NCBI GenBank assembly: GCA_030158305.1
Contig: JAOATE010000089.1
Span: 26,224-90,223 of the forward strand
Source of the DNA: Burkholderiaceae bacterium
Lineage (GTDB): Bacteria > Pseudomonadota > Gammaproteobacteria > Burkholderiales > Burkholderiaceae_B
Direction: 5' to 3'
DNA length: 64,000 nt
Made by a program: the position numbers and the translations under genes. Under the pieces are notes generated by a model. That model saw only the letters and a program-made list of their open reading frames with translations. It was not told the origin of the DNA and did no database searches. Shown here piece after piece: positions 27,032 to 36,224 of the stretch; position 1 is the first letter of the stretch; each line of letters begins with the position of its first letter.

Positions 27032-27045
27032 TTGATCGAGATCAA
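27032..27045 (-). promoter_or_regulatory. FNR/ANR-type box upstream of the cupin gene
   Basis: TTGATCGAGATCAA matches TTGATnnnnATCAA at all fixed positions. On the minus strand a TAGAAT -10 element (complement of 27003-27008) places the box about 42 bp upstream of the inferred transcription start, class II geometry. The box overlaps the stop codon of the HDAC-family gene. Confidence 0.65.
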
Positions 27046-27968
27046 GGTTTAGTCTCTAAAGATAAAGGCTTCTTTAACCACTGATATTGAAGCGCTTCGA
27101 GAACGGTTTGCCGATGCATTGCAACAGTCGTCTCAATCTTGATGCCATAGCCACCCGCCATTGAGATCGCGACAGGAGTATCTAGGCGCCTGGCATACTC
27201 AAACACAGCCCTGTCACGTGCCAGCATTCCCTCATTCGTCAACTTGAGTCGGCCCAACCGGTCTCCCTCATGCGGATCCGCACCGGCCAGATAGATGATC
27301 AATTGAGGACGAAATATGTTGTTCAAGTGCTCAAGCGCCTCCCTTAACGACTGCAGGTAGACTTCATCGGTCACGCCGTCTTCGAGCGGCACATCCAAAT
27401 CGCTTGGCTCTTTTCTAAAAGGAAAGTTTTTATCACCATGCAAGGAAAGCGTGAATACGCTTGAATCGTTTTTAAAGATTGCGGCAGTTCCATTACCTTG
27501 ATGAACATCCAAATCAATGATGGCGACAGACAGACTTGCTGCAGACTGTCGTTGCATGACACGAGCCGCCACCGCTGCATCATTAAACACACAGAAACCG
27601 CTACCTTTATCTCGATAGGCATGGTGGGTACCTCCTGCAAGATTAACGGCAATGCCTTCCTTCATTGCCGAATCACATGCAGCGATCGTTGCGCCTACGG
27701 AGCGCCGCGATCGCTCAACCATGCCAGGCGTCCACGGAAAACCAATTTCACGTTGTTCTTTTGAGTCGAGTGTGCCATTCACTACTTTTTGTACGTATAC
27801 AGGATCATGCGCCAGAAGCAGTTGAGTATCGGTCGCCGCAGGAGCTTCACGCAGCACTAAGCCTGGGGTACCCACAATCCCATCGCGCAGCAAGCGATAC
27901 TTAGACATCGGAAATCGATGCCCCTCAGGCAATGGCAATACAAAGTGATCCGCATAAAACGCGTCCAT
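27042..27968 (-). CDS. Histone-deacetylase-superfamily zinc amidohydrolase
   Basis: About 308 residues with HDAC-superfamily motifs: [24 protein letters not shown] (His pair and nearby Asp), [12 protein letters not shown] (Asp and His zinc ligands), [14 protein letters not shown] (third Asp ligand) and SMAGGYG near the C-terminus with the catalytic Tyr. Bacterial members remove acetyl groups from polyamines, acetoin-related compounds or proteins; the substrate here is unknown. The frame extends to 27995, but the ATG at 27968 precedes the conserved [16 protein letters not shown] start and is preferred. The stop codon overlaps the FNR-type box of the next gene. Confidence 0.9.
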   Translation of the reverse strand: MDAFYADHFVLPLPEGHRFPMSKYRLLRDGIVGTPGLVLREAPAATDTQLLLAHDPVYVQKVVNGTLDSKEQREIGFPWTPGMVERSRRSVGATIAACDSAMKEGIAVNLAGGTHHAYRDKGSGFCVFNDAAVAARVMQRQSAASLSVAIIDLDVHQGNGTAAIFKNDSSVFTLSLHGDKNFPFRKEPSDLDVPLEDGVTDEVYLQSLREALEHLNNIFRPQLIIYLAGADPHEGDRLGRLKLTNEGMLARDRAVFEYARRLDTPVAISMAGGYGIKIETTVAMHRQTVLEALQYQWLKKPLSLETKP

Positions 27969-28050
27969 ATCACCTACTCCGCTCCATACGATCAATCAAA
28001 ATACGCCATTCAGTGGCAAAATGAAGCCTCAATACTAGCTGGCAACTCTG

Positions 28051-28944
28051 ATGCGTGCCTCAAATTCCCTGATGCGACTCCTGAAATCAGGTGTGATAGT
28101 CGCCACAAGCTTAATACTGACCGCCTGCAGCTCCCTGCAGTTGGCCTACAACTATGCCCCTAGTCTGATCGCCTATCGCGCCAATACATACCTCAATCTT
28201 GACGAAACGCAGCAAGCGTTGCTTGATCAGGAGTTGGCGACTTTTGCGGCGTGGCATGACGAAACATTACCGCGTTACACCGCGACGCTCAATGCGTGGG
28301 CAACCCGTCTATCCAACTCTGAGCCTTTCACGGGGCCAGAAATTTTGGCGATGCAAGAAACAATCGAGCAGCAATTACAAACGATCAGCACACGCGCGGC
28401 ATCTCAACTCGCCCCTCTTCTTGTGACGCTTGGACCGCAACAGGTCAAACAACTTCAGTCAAAATTTACCGATGGCAATGAAGAGTATTACTCTGATTAT
28501 CTAAAAAATGCAGACAACCCTTCCAATATTAAAAAACGTCATGCCCGCTTGACTAAGCGTTTTGAAGATTGGCTTGGCACACTGAGTCCGCAACAACGAA
28601 AAATTTTGATTGCCGTTTCAGACAACCGCGCGCCTATCATTCAAGCTTGGTATGCTGAGAGAAAACTCCGACAACAAGCGTTGATTCAACTCATTCAAAC
28701 TCAACGCAACGCGCCACCCGCACAAGCCCGGCAAGCCTTCGAGGATTACCTCCAGAGCCTCAATCGCTATAGAGAACCCATACTGAACACTCAACGTGAC
28801 AAGCTTCGTCTGGAGTGGGCACAGGCAACCGCTGAGGTACTTAACGCCGCCAGTTCAGAACAAAAGAAATATCTACAAAAAAAACTGCGTGGCTACGCAC
28901 AGGATTTCGCAGCGCTCACGCCAAAAAGAATTGCTAAAAATTAA
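28051..28944 (+). CDS. DUF6279-family lipoprotein
   Basis: This 297-residue protein has a lipoprotein signal LILTACSS (Cys at about 26) followed by LQLAYNYAPSLIAYRANTYLNLD, the hallmark of DUF6279 lipoproteins of beta- and gammaproteobacteria. The rest is strongly helical and rich in Gln, Ala, Lys and Arg (for example SPQQRKILIAVSDN, SSEQKKYLQKKLRGYAQDF), probably an all-helical periplasmic domain anchored to a membrane. The function of the family is not known. It is divergent from the HDAC-family gene and converges with the BT1-like carrier. Confidence 0.85.
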   Translation: MRASNSLMRLLKSGVIVATSLILTACSSLQLAYNYAPSLIAYRANTYLNLDETQQALLDQELATFAAWHDETLPRYTATLNAWATRLSNSEPFTGPEILAMQETIEQQLQTISTRAASQLAPLLVTLGPQQVKQLQSKFTDGNEEYYSDYLKNADNPSNIKKRHARLTKRFEDWLGTLSPQQRKILIAVSDNRAPIIQAWYAERKLRQQALIQLIQTQRNAPPAQARQAFEDYLQSLNRYREPILNTQRDKLRLEWAQATAEVLNAASSEQKKYLQKKLRGYAQDFAALTPKRIAKN

Positions 28945-28969
28945 TCTTTCAGAAAAAAGTTACGCTTAA

Positions 28970-30595
28970 TCAAGCCGTCCTAAAACGCGAAAACTTCACA
29001 AAAGCAATTGCTAGAAACGGCAGACTGAGTCCGATCAAAATTGAAATCGTTAACATAGAGCCTAAGCTAGAGTAATTGGCTGCGACTTCAACAACACCAG
29101 TCGTTGGATTGCGGACTTCGCGCGTCACCGTAAAAATTTGATTCAGGTATTTGGTACCGAGTTGACTCAAGGACAGCGCGAGATTGGTAAACGATGCCAT
29201 CACAGCAAAATAGGTTGCCTTGAGATTTTCAGGTGCGGAGCGCGCAATCCAAGCAAGCATCGGGATCATCGCGACCTGACCAAGTGGTGACTCAAGCGCC
29301 GCATCCACCAACGCAATAAATCGCGCATCCACAACGCCACCTGTCATCGCGCTGGTCCAATGATGCAATCCATAAAACATTCCCAGCGTAGGCAAGGAAA
29401 GAACTGTACCAAACAAGGTCAGTGTTCCGACCACATAAGCGATCGAGCGCTCGGCCATAAAGCGGCGAAAAATAAACATCCCGAGTAACGACAGGGTGCT
29501 AGCGATCAAAGATAGCATCGAAAAAAAATGTTGGTCAAACTTTAAGTCATCGATCATCCACCATGTCACGCCCGGCCCGGGGCTTGGTATCGCGCGAAAT
29601 ACAAAGATCACGATCGCGGTGCCGACCAAGGTCGACCTTGCCTGAGGCTCAAGGTCGCGCGTCAACCGGACAATTAAAAACGTGACGATCGACATAGAAC
29701 CCAGAAAGATGATTTCCTGTCCATAGGGCACTTGCGTCAAACCCATCGTCATCGTAAAGACGACAAAGACCAAGCTCCCACCCAAGATCACCCAGTTTGG
29801 CTTGGTGACTTCAATGTCTCCTGAAAGAAGCGATTGCGCTTGTTCAGCTGTCATGCCACGCGCTAATAATTTTTTATGTGCACGCGCTTGCAATACCGAC
29901 GCCAAGATCACGCCCAGCACAGAGATCAACGGAATCGCCATAGAGACCAAATAGACCTGCAAATATTTTTCTACTTTTTGCGCCTCGTCGAGTTGCTGAA
30001 CACCCGCAAACACATATAAGTTGATCACCGCCACAAACACTGAGCCACCAATAATCGCAACACGACCAAGTGTCTGCATCGTGGTGTGCATCAACTTGCG
30101 TCGCTCAGGATCAATGGGCTGGCCTTGATCATCCACTCGGGGCACCGCCTCAACAGTCATCGCATCGGCGACGGCATCCTGCAACACATAGCCGATCGGC
30201 GCGAGCAAAGCACTCAGCACATACCAACTCTCAACCGGCATGAGGGCGGCCATCGCCTCACGACTGCCGATCAGTCCGACCATGATCAGCAAACTGGCTG
30301 CAATCAAACTCGCGCCGAGAAACAATAATGCACGCTTGAAGCGCCATAACAAATCAATCAGGTGACCCAGCACCATTTTGAGCGACCAAGGAATCACGAC
30401 CCAAAAACTCAGGGCTGCCAAAAAGGCAACAGAGAGATTCAGGTAATCCTTAACGAAAAACGTTCCGACAATACCTGTGAGACTTGAGATGCCCGCGGCC
30501 ATATAGACCATCAGTGGAGGCAAATAAGACAGGCGCACTTCCCTTCCAAGCTCAAGGATATTGCGATCAATCCAGCGCCAAAGAGTCAGGGGCAT
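28970..30595 (-). CDS. BT1/folate-biopterin-type MFS transporter
   Basis: The 541-residue protein has about twelve or more hydrophobic segments. The segment VLQDAVADAMTVEAVPR (about 157-173) carries the conserved Asp residues of the BT1 (folate-biopterin transporter) family, a branch of the major facilitator superfamily found in trypanosomatids, plants and cyanobacteria and also in many proteobacteria. Substrates of the bacterial members are mostly unknown and need not be pterins. It is monocistronic and converges with the DUF6279 gene. Confidence 0.8.
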   Translation of the reverse strand: MPLTLWRWIDRNILELGREVRLSYLPPLMVYMAAGISSLTGIVGTFFVKDYLNLSVAFLAALSFWVVIPWSLKMVLGHLIDLLWRFKRALLFLGASLIAASLLIMVGLIGSREAMAALMPVESWYVLSALLAPIGYVLQDAVADAMTVEAVPRVDDQGQPIDPERRKLMHTTMQTLGRVAIIGGSVFVAVINLYVFAGVQQLDEAQKVEKYLQVYLVSMAIPLISVLGVILASVLQARAHKKLLARGMTAEQAQSLLSGDIEVTKPNWVILGGSLVFVVFTMTMGLTQVPYGQEIIFLGSMSIVTFLIVRLTRDLEPQARSTLVGTAIVIFVFRAIPSPGPGVTWWMIDDLKFDQHFFSMLSLIASTLSLLGMFIFRRFMAERSIAYVVGTLTLFGTVLSLPTLGMFYGLHHWTSAMTGGVVDARFIALVDAALESPLGQVAMIPMLAWIARSAPENLKATYFAVMASFTNLALSLSQLGTKYLNQIFTVTREVRNPTTGVVEVAANYSSLGSMLTISILIGLSLPFLAIAFVKFSRFRTA

Positions 30596-30699
30596 TTTCT
30601 TTAATCCTCATCAATCTCTTCAATATTCTTTGCAGAATACCTGATAAAGGCGAGGATATCGGCACTTAGACAAAAGAGAGCACATCACTCAGTTCAGTG

Positions 30700-31479
30700 C
30701 TAAAGCGCTAACCAGCCATTTTCCATCGGCAGCACTGCTCCATTCATTTGCCCGCCTGCAGGCGTACACAAAAACAGTGCCAACTCCGCAAGATGTTTAG
30801 CTGGAATCAACTTTCCGCCGGGCTGTTTACCGTGTAAAAACTCTGCGGTCGCAACGTCCCAGTTCAGATTTTTTTCTTGCATCAATGCACGGATCCGACT
30901 CTCGATGTTCGGTGTCAGTACCGAACCTGGACACAGGGCATTGCAGGTAATGTTCTGACCGACAACCTCTGCGGCAATCGCACGGGTCATGCCAATCAAG
31001 GCACTTTTTGTGGTCACATAGTCAATGCGATTAGGTGTGCCTCGTGATCCATAGACTGAAGTCATGTTGATCACGCGGCCCCAACCCGCCTGACGCATAC
31101 CAGGTAAAAAGGCTTTGACAAAATGAAACGGTGCACTGAGATTGACAGCAAGGGCCTGATCCCAGCGCTCAGCGGGAAACGACTCAATCGGTGAAAAATG
31201 TCGAGTCACTGCATTGTTGACCAAGATATCAACACAACCGAATTCCTCAAGAGCCTGCACTGAAAGCTGTTCAATCTCCTTGGGATTTTGTAAATCCTTT
31301 TGGTGATAGACAGCCGTCACGCCATTTGCTCGAAGGGCCGCGAGTGAATCGGCCACGATGCGAGGATCCTCAAGACCATGCAACATCACATTGCATCCTG
31401 CGGTCGCAAGCTCCTGGGCAATCGCTAAACCGATACCGCCGCTCGAGCCTGTGACAAGCGCCGTTTTCCCTTTGAGCAT
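30700..31479 (-). CDS. Short-chain dehydrogenase (3-hydroxybutyrate-dehydrogenase-like)
   Basis: A classical SDR of about 259 residues with the NAD-binding motif VTGSSGGIG, NNA near residue 90 and the catalytic YVTTKSA with an upstream Ser. The C-terminal HGKQPGGKLIPAKHLAELALFL resembles D-3-hydroxybutyrate dehydrogenases (QPSGRFI region). It would oxidise a 3-hydroxyacid with NAD+. A TTG extends the frame to 31497, but AAGGA sits at the right distance before the ATG at 31479. It is the last gene of a long minus-strand set running from 37571. Confidence 0.85.
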   Translation of the reverse strand: MLKGKTALVTGSSGGIGLAIAQELATAGCNVMLHGLEDPRIVADSLAALRANGVTAVYHQKDLQNPKEIEQLSVQALEEFGCVDILVNNAVTRHFSPIESFPAERWDQALAVNLSAPFHFVKAFLPGMRQAGWGRVINMTSVYGSRGTPNRIDYVTTKSALIGMTRAIAAEVVGQNITCNALCPGSVLTPNIESRIRALMQEKNLNWDVATAEFLHGKQPGGKLIPAKHLAELALFLCTPAGGQMNGAVLPMENGWLAL

Positions 31480-31513
31480 TTCCGATTCCTTAGTCAATCA
31501 ATCTCGCCAATAC

Positions 31514-32479
31514 TTACTGTGCAGTCATACCCGATTTTTTAACGAGGTCTTTAGATGCCGTCAGATCTCGCTGGATTTGATCGGCAAACTCCTTAGAAGT
31601 ACTAGGAGAAGCGTTCAGCCCCAAGCCATCGAGCCGTGCTTTCACAGCAGGGTCTTTTAATGCAGTCGTCAGGTCCTTGTTGAGTTGCTCAACAACCTTG
31701 GCGGGAGTACCTGCCGGGACGGCATAACCGTACCACTCAGGCATTTTTCCAAGATCAGGAAAGCCGGCCTGCGCCGCAGTCGGTGTGTCAGGCAGCACCG
31801 ATACTCCATCGGGTCCAAACATCACCAGACCCACGAGCTTGCCAGCGCGGACGTGGGGCGCGACGGAAGTCGGATTCGCTACGAACAAATTGATATGACC
31901 TGCAAGCACATCAACGATACCTGGACCTGCGCCCTTGTAAGCCACATGCATCATATCGAGGCCTGTCACTGCTTTGAACATTTCACCTGTCAATTGGGGA
32001 CCCGAAGCGCTCGAACCGTATGACAATTTGCCAGGCTGTGTTTTTGCAAGCGCAATAAATTCTTTGAGATTCTTGACATTCAAACCGGGATTGGCGACCA
32101 ACACAAAGGGTTGCTGTGTGCCACGCGTAATTGGAATGAAATCCTTGATCGGATCAAAGCCCGGATCTTTGTAAATGTGTGGATTGACGGTGAAAGCGCC
32201 CTGATGTGCAAGCACGATCGTATAGCCGTCTGGCGGAGCTTTTGCCCCATAAGCCGTACCGACGTTCCCTTGAGCGCCTGCACGGTTTTCAACAATGACT
32301 TGTTGCTTCCAAATCTGACCTAATTTTTCCGCCAAAATACGTGAGACAGCATCAGTTCCGCCACCAGGTGGAAAGGGCACGACAATCTTGACGGGTTTAG
32401 TTGGATTAAAGGCCGAATCCGCCCAAACAGGCGCTGACATTCCCAAGCACACCGCAAGTAAAGCTACTATTTTTTTCAT
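31514..32479 (-). CDS. Bug/TctC-family periplasmic substrate-binding protein
   Basis: About 321 residues, a signal peptide ending near APVWADS, and the Bug ligand loop KIVVPFPPGGGTDAVSRILAE then ENRAGAQGNVGTAYGA. The preferred start is ATG at 32479 with GGAGACA upstream, a leader shared by several Bug genes here; a TTG extends it by four codons. It lies between a taurine/nitrate-type permease gene and an SDR gene in one operon, so it probably binds the acid that this operon degrades. Confidence 0.9.
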   Translation of the reverse strand: MKKIVALLAVCLGMSAPVWADSAFNPTKPVKIVVPFPPGGGTDAVSRILAEKLGQIWKQQVIVENRAGAQGNVGTAYGAKAPPDGYTIVLAHQGAFTVNPHIYKDPGFDPIKDFIPITRGTQQPFVLVANPGLNVKNLKEFIALAKTQPGKLSYGSSASGPQLTGEMFKAVTGLDMMHVAYKGAGPGIVDVLAGHINLFVANPTSVAPHVRAGKLVGLVMFGPDGVSVLPDTPTAAQAGFPDLGKMPEWYGYAVPAGTPAKVVEQLNKDLTTALKDPAVKARLDGLGLNASPSTSKEFADQIQRDLTASKDLVKKSGMTAQ

Positions 32480-32518
32480 GTTTGTCTCCAAAATTTAATC
32501 AGACAGCCCCATCAAAAG

Positions 32519-33400
32519 TCAGGACTGCATTCCCCAGCGACTGATCGTTTTCTTCTCAACTGTTTTGAAAATTAGATTTTCAACCAGCAAACCAAAAATG
32601 ATGACGGTCAACAAACCGGCAAACACATTTGGAATATCCAGCATATTTTTATTTTGAAAGATATACCAACCCAAACCACCCGAACCAGAACTCGCACCGA
32701 ACACCAACTCGGCCGCAATCAACGTCCGCCAGGCAAATGCCCAGCCAATTTTCATCCCTGTCAGAATGCTTGGAAAGGCTCCAGGAATCAGGATCTTGGT
32801 GACATAGGCAATGTTGGAAAGACCGTAATTTTTACCCACCATGCGCCATGTTGGACTGACCGCTTTAAAGCCAGCATGCGTATTGAGTGCAACCGCCCAG
32901 AGCACAGCATGAATCAACACAAAGATGATACTGCCCTCACCCAGTCCAAACCAAATCATTGCCAAAGGCAACAAAGCAATCGAAGGCAAGGGATTAAACA
33001 TCGAGGTCAAGGTCTCCAAAATATCTGAGCCAATTCTCGTGGCACTGGCAAACGCCGTAAAGAGCGCGGCAATCGCAAGGCCCACAGCATAGCCTTGCAA
33101 TAGCACCGTGAGCGAAGACCACGTCGCCAAGATGATCTTGCCCGAAATCAAACCAGCAAAAAAGGCATGAACCGTCGCAGAAAAAGTTGGGAACAAGAGT
33201 GGGTTGTTCAACCACACTGCATACACCTCCCACACACCTGCCAAAAATAACAGCACGAGAGTCTTTCTCAGCAAACCATTCGACATGAGACGCTCAAAGG
33301 TACTGAGCGGCTTTTCAATCACACCAAAACCCGTCAATTCAATTTCACTGATTCTTTCAGGACGAACGCTTTGAGCGCCTTCAGTCGTGTGCTCACGCAT
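32519..33400 (-). CDS. ABC transporter permease (SsuC/TauC/nitrate type)
   Basis: About 293 residues, with six hydrophobic segments and the EAA-type loop MVGKNYGLSNIAYVTKILIPGAFPSILTG-type region near residue 190-215, characteristic of sulfonate, taurine, nitrate and pyrimidine-precursor permeases. Upstream in-frame Met codons exist at 33415 and 33439, but AAGGA precedes the ATG at 33400, which overlaps the ATPase stop by 8 bp. It forms the channel for the NMT1-like binding protein of the same operon. Confidence 0.87.
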   Translation of the reverse strand: MREHTTEGAQSVRPERISEIELTGFGVIEKPLSTFERLMSNGLLRKTLVLLFLAGVWEVYAVWLNNPLLFPTFSATVHAFFAGLISGKIILATWSSLTVLLQGYAVGLAIAALFTAFASATRIGSDILETLTSMFNPLPSIALLPLAMIWFGLGEGSIIFVLIHAVLWAVALNTHAGFKAVSPTWRMVGKNYGLSNIAYVTKILIPGAFPSILTGMKIGWAFAWRTLIAAELVFGASSGSGGLGWYIFQNKNMLDIPNVFAGLLTVIIFGLLVENLIFKTVEKKTISRWGMQS

Positions 33401-34193
33401 GTGCAATCCTTTCATGATCGTGAAAAAGCAATTCTTCAATGTGTTTCGCCAAGGGCTGTCCTGTCGGACTTAAAGTATCAATCCCATGACAATTCAACTC
33501 CGCTCGCACCTGACCAGGATGAGGACTCAATAGCAAAATCCTGCTTCCAATACGAACGGCCTCGGGTATCGAATGTGTCACAAACAAAACAGTGAACTTC
33601 GTATCCTCCCAAAGTTGCAAAAGCTCCTCTTGCATCTTTCCTCGCGTCAAAGCATCGAGTGCGGCGAAGGGTTCGTCCATCAGCAAAATCTCTGGCTCCA
33701 TTGCCATGCCGCGCGCAATCGCGACCCGTTGTTTCATGCCGCCTGACAGCGTATGAGGCAAACTATCAGCAAAGCCCGTCAAATTGACCTTGTCGATGTA
33801 ATGCATGGCACGATCTTCGGCTTCTTTACGTCCGAGCTTGCCACTTGCAGTCAAAGCGAACACCACATTTTGCTTGACCGTTTTCCAAGGCAAGAGTTGA
33901 TCAAACTCTTGAAACACCATCACGCGATCCGGCCCAGGCTTGTGGATCTCGACATTGTTGAGTTTGATTTGACCTTCGACAGGATTTAAAAATCCGCCTA
34001 CAGCCTTCAGCAAGGTCGACTTCCCACAGCCAGAGGGTCCGAGGATCACGTACCGGTCAGACTTGAGCACATCAAAGCTCACCCGATAGGTTGCCGTAAC
34101 GAGGTGCTCTTTCGTGCGATAACGAAGCGTCACGCCCTGCACAGATAGCAAGGGCGCTTGGGAAGACTGCGACAACACTGACGCATCCATCAT
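33393..34193 (-). CDS. ABC transporter ATP-binding protein (SsuB/TauB type)
   Basis: The 266-residue ATPase has Walker [10 protein letters not shown], a Q-loop VFQEFDQLLPWKTV, signature LSGGMKQRVAIARGMAMEPE and Walker B ILLMDEPFAALDAL. The LSGGMKQR signature and short length are typical of the nitrate/sulfonate/taurine ATPase group. It powers the adjacent permease. Its ATG shares one base with the stop of the binding-protein gene. Confidence 0.92.
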   Translation of the reverse strand: MMDASVLSQSSQAPLLSVQGVTLRYRTKEHLVTATYRVSFDVLKSDRYVILGPSGCGKSTLLKAVGGFLNPVEGQIKLNNVEIHKPGPDRVMVFQEFDQLLPWKTVKQNVVFALTASGKLGRKEAEDRAMHYIDKVNLTGFADSLPHTLSGGMKQRVAIARGMAMEPEILLMDEPFAALDALTRGKMQEELLQLWEDTKFTVLFVTHSIPEAVRIGSRILLLSPHPGQVRAELNCHGIDTLSPTGQPLAKHIEELLFHDHERIAHA

Positions 34194-35200
34194 TAGTTTC
34201 CGCCAGCCACATCAGAACCCGTAAAAAACAACTCATCAATGGATTTTGGATTGTTTTTAAGCGATCCAATCTGGTTCATGAAGCTTGCATACTTCATGAC
34301 GTTTTCGGGTTTGGTGGTGTATTTGATCGAGGGGTCATTGAGCAACCCAATCATGTCATCTCTGGACCACTTGCTTGATCCGCCCATGGATGCAATCAAT
34401 GTATCTGCTGCTGCGCCTTTGTCCTTAGCAATCATTTCCTGCGCTTCTTTTAAAGCACTCACAAATGCCGCATAGACTTTAGGATTTTTTTGTTGGAAAT
34501 CCGAGCGCGCCGAAATCATCGTGAACGTGGTCGACCCACCCATCACCTGATCCGTGTTCATAATTGAACGCACACCAGGAGATTTTCTTTCAAGTTGATC
34601 CAGGGGTGCCGATGCGTAATGACCAGTAATGCCGCCGCTACCCGACAACAGTGCGGCAGCTGCGTCACCGTGATTCATCGTCACGGTAAATGGATCAAAA
34701 CGGAAAGCTTGATCCTTTCCATACTTTTGAACAGCATACATCTGCATCACAATTGAAGGGATAGACGACTTTACAGATGTCACTGCAATCTTGTCGGTTG
34801 GACGCAGATCATCGATCGACTTGAGGTGCTCAGCCTTGGTGTTGAGATTCATCGGCATCGAGCTCATTGCGGCCACGCCCTTTACGTTGGCATTTCCTTT
34901 GGTGCGATCCCACAAAATCAGAAAGGATGGTGGACCTGCAGCAATGAAATGCGCAGAGCCAGACAGCAAGGCGTCGATCATGGCAGAAGGTCCGCCAATA
35001 TTTGACCAGTTGACCTTCACGGTATGACCAAGCTTTTGCGAATGCTTTTCAATCAGGTTGTGTTCTTTCATGATGTGCAGGGGCAAAAATCCAAATCCAC
35101 CCGCGCCAAGAGGCACCTTGAGCTCCGTCACATCTGCTTTAACTGTCAATGGCAATACCGTCAACGCTGAAAGCGCGAGTGCATAGATTACTTTTTTCAT
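34193..35200 (-). CDS. NMT1/SsuA-like ABC periplasmic substrate-binding protein
   Basis: The 335-residue protein has a signal peptide ending near LTVKADV and a two-lobed binding fold with LKVPLGAGGFGFLPLHIMKEHNL, SGSAHFIAAGPPSFLILWDR and repeated hinge segments, as in SsuA/TauA/NMT1 proteins. It would bind an aromatic or aliphatic acid, sulfonate or similar anion. The flanking MmgE/PrpD and hydroxyacid dehydrogenase genes favour an organic acid over a sulfonate, and no monooxygenase (ssuD or tauD) is present. The leader carries the ATCAGGAGACA sequence. Confidence 0.88.
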   Translation of the reverse strand: MKKVIYALALSALTVLPLTVKADVTELKVPLGAGGFGFLPLHIMKEHNLIEKHSQKLGHTVKVNWSNIGGPSAMIDALLSGSAHFIAAGPPSFLILWDRTKGNANVKGVAAMSSMPMNLNTKAEHLKSIDDLRPTDKIAVTSVKSSIPSIVMQMYAVQKYGKDQAFRFDPFTVTMNHGDAAAALLSGSGGITGHYASAPLDQLERKSPGVRSIMNTDQVMGGSTTFTMISARSDFQQKNPKVYAAFVSALKEAQEMIAKDKGAAADTLIASMGGSSKWSRDDMIGLLNDPSIKYTTKPENVMKYASFMNQIGSLKNNPKSIDELFFTGSDVAGGN

Positions 35201-35272
35201 TGCTGTCTCCTGATGTATGTTTTTTAACTTTATAGAGTAATTGTAAGGATTACGCGAGAACCAATTTTTAAC

Positions 35273-36196
35273 TCAAGAACCAGAATCTGAAGATGTCGAC
35301 TCAGGTATTTGCCAACCTGCTAACTGTTCACTCAGACGGGCGACTGCTGTGTGGTCCACATTGGGTCCCAATACTCCCTTGGCACCACTCCATAGGTCAA
35401 GACATAAATGACCAAAGGGCGCTGGTACACCGAGATTTCGTGCCAAACCCATCGCAATCGCGATGTCCTTGACCATCATATGCAAGGGAAAACCAGAATC
35501 AAATTTTCTCGACAAGACATACTGCTTAAATTTTTTCTGAGTACTGTTGTTCATTCCCGTCGAACTATTCAGCACATCGACCATCACTTCAGGATCTAAA
35601 CCAAATTTCGAACCAATAATCAGTGCTTCGATGCCGATGAGGTAGCCCGCGCACGACACTAGATTGTTAAGCGCCTTCATTGCGTGGCCAGAACCAAGCG
35701 CGCCTGTCCGTGTCACAGTCCCCATGAGTGACAGCAGCGGTTCAGCCCGATCAATGACAGCAGCCTCGCCTCCCGTCATGATAGTGAGCGTGCCATTCTG
35801 TGCCCGAGGCACCGCACCAGACACCGGGGCGTCAATCAACAAAATATCCAGAGCCGCCAACCGCTCGCCCATCGACAAAGTCATCTCAGGCTGCCCAGAG
35901 GTCATGTCGATGATCATTGCGTTCTTTTTTAAACGACTCGCTAAACCATTTTTGCCGAATAACACCTCCTCGACGACGATGCTGTTTGGCAAAATCATCA
36001 CCACATAGTCAGCACCTACGCCGAGTTGATCGGATGTTAGGGCGGTCTGCACACCATGTTGCGCACTAAAGGCTTCGATACGCTGTGCGTTAGTGTCAAA
36101 GACACGTACTGTATGTCCTCCCTCAAGCAGGCGTTGTGCCATGGGCCCTCCCATCGCCCCCACGCCAATAAAATGAACAACAGACGATGCTTTCAT
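35273..36196 (-). CDS. NAD(P)-dependent 3-hydroxyacid dehydrogenase (HIBADH/tartronate-semialdehyde-reductase family)
   Basis: About 307 residues: N-terminal Rossmann motif FIGVGAMGGPMAQRLLEGGH, substrate-binding DAPVSGAVPRAQNGTLTIM and the catalytic Lys in GSGHAMKALNNLV, the three signatures of the beta-hydroxyacid dehydrogenase family. It would interconvert a 3-hydroxyacid and its semialdehyde or ketoacid. The ATG at 36196 is preferred because GGAGG lies 8 bp upstream; the frame extends to 36211. It follows the MmgE/PrpD gene by 28 bp and precedes an ABC importer operon. Confidence 0.9.
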   Translation of the reverse strand: MKASSVVHFIGVGAMGGPMAQRLLEGGHTVRVFDTNAQRIEAFSAQHGVQTALTSDQLGVGADYVVMILPNSIVVEEVLFGKNGLASRLKKNAMIIDMTSGQPEMTLSMGERLAALDILLIDAPVSGAVPRAQNGTLTIMTGGEAAVIDRAEPLLSLMGTVTRTGALGSGHAMKALNNLVSCAGYLIGIEALIIGSKFGLDPEVMVDVLNSSTGMNNSTQKKFKQYVLSRKFDSGFPLHMMVKDIAIAMGLARNLGVPAPFGHLCLDLWSGAKGVLGPNVDHTAVARLSEQLAGWQIPESTSSDSGS

Positions 36197-36224
36197 AGGT
36201 TGTGCCTCCATGATGAATGCCGCC

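Noticed and set aside
32654..33028. Plus-strand frame of 124 residues within the taurine-type permease gene
   Set aside because: Very rich in Gln, Arg, Thr and His, no start signal, antisense to a well-supported permease.
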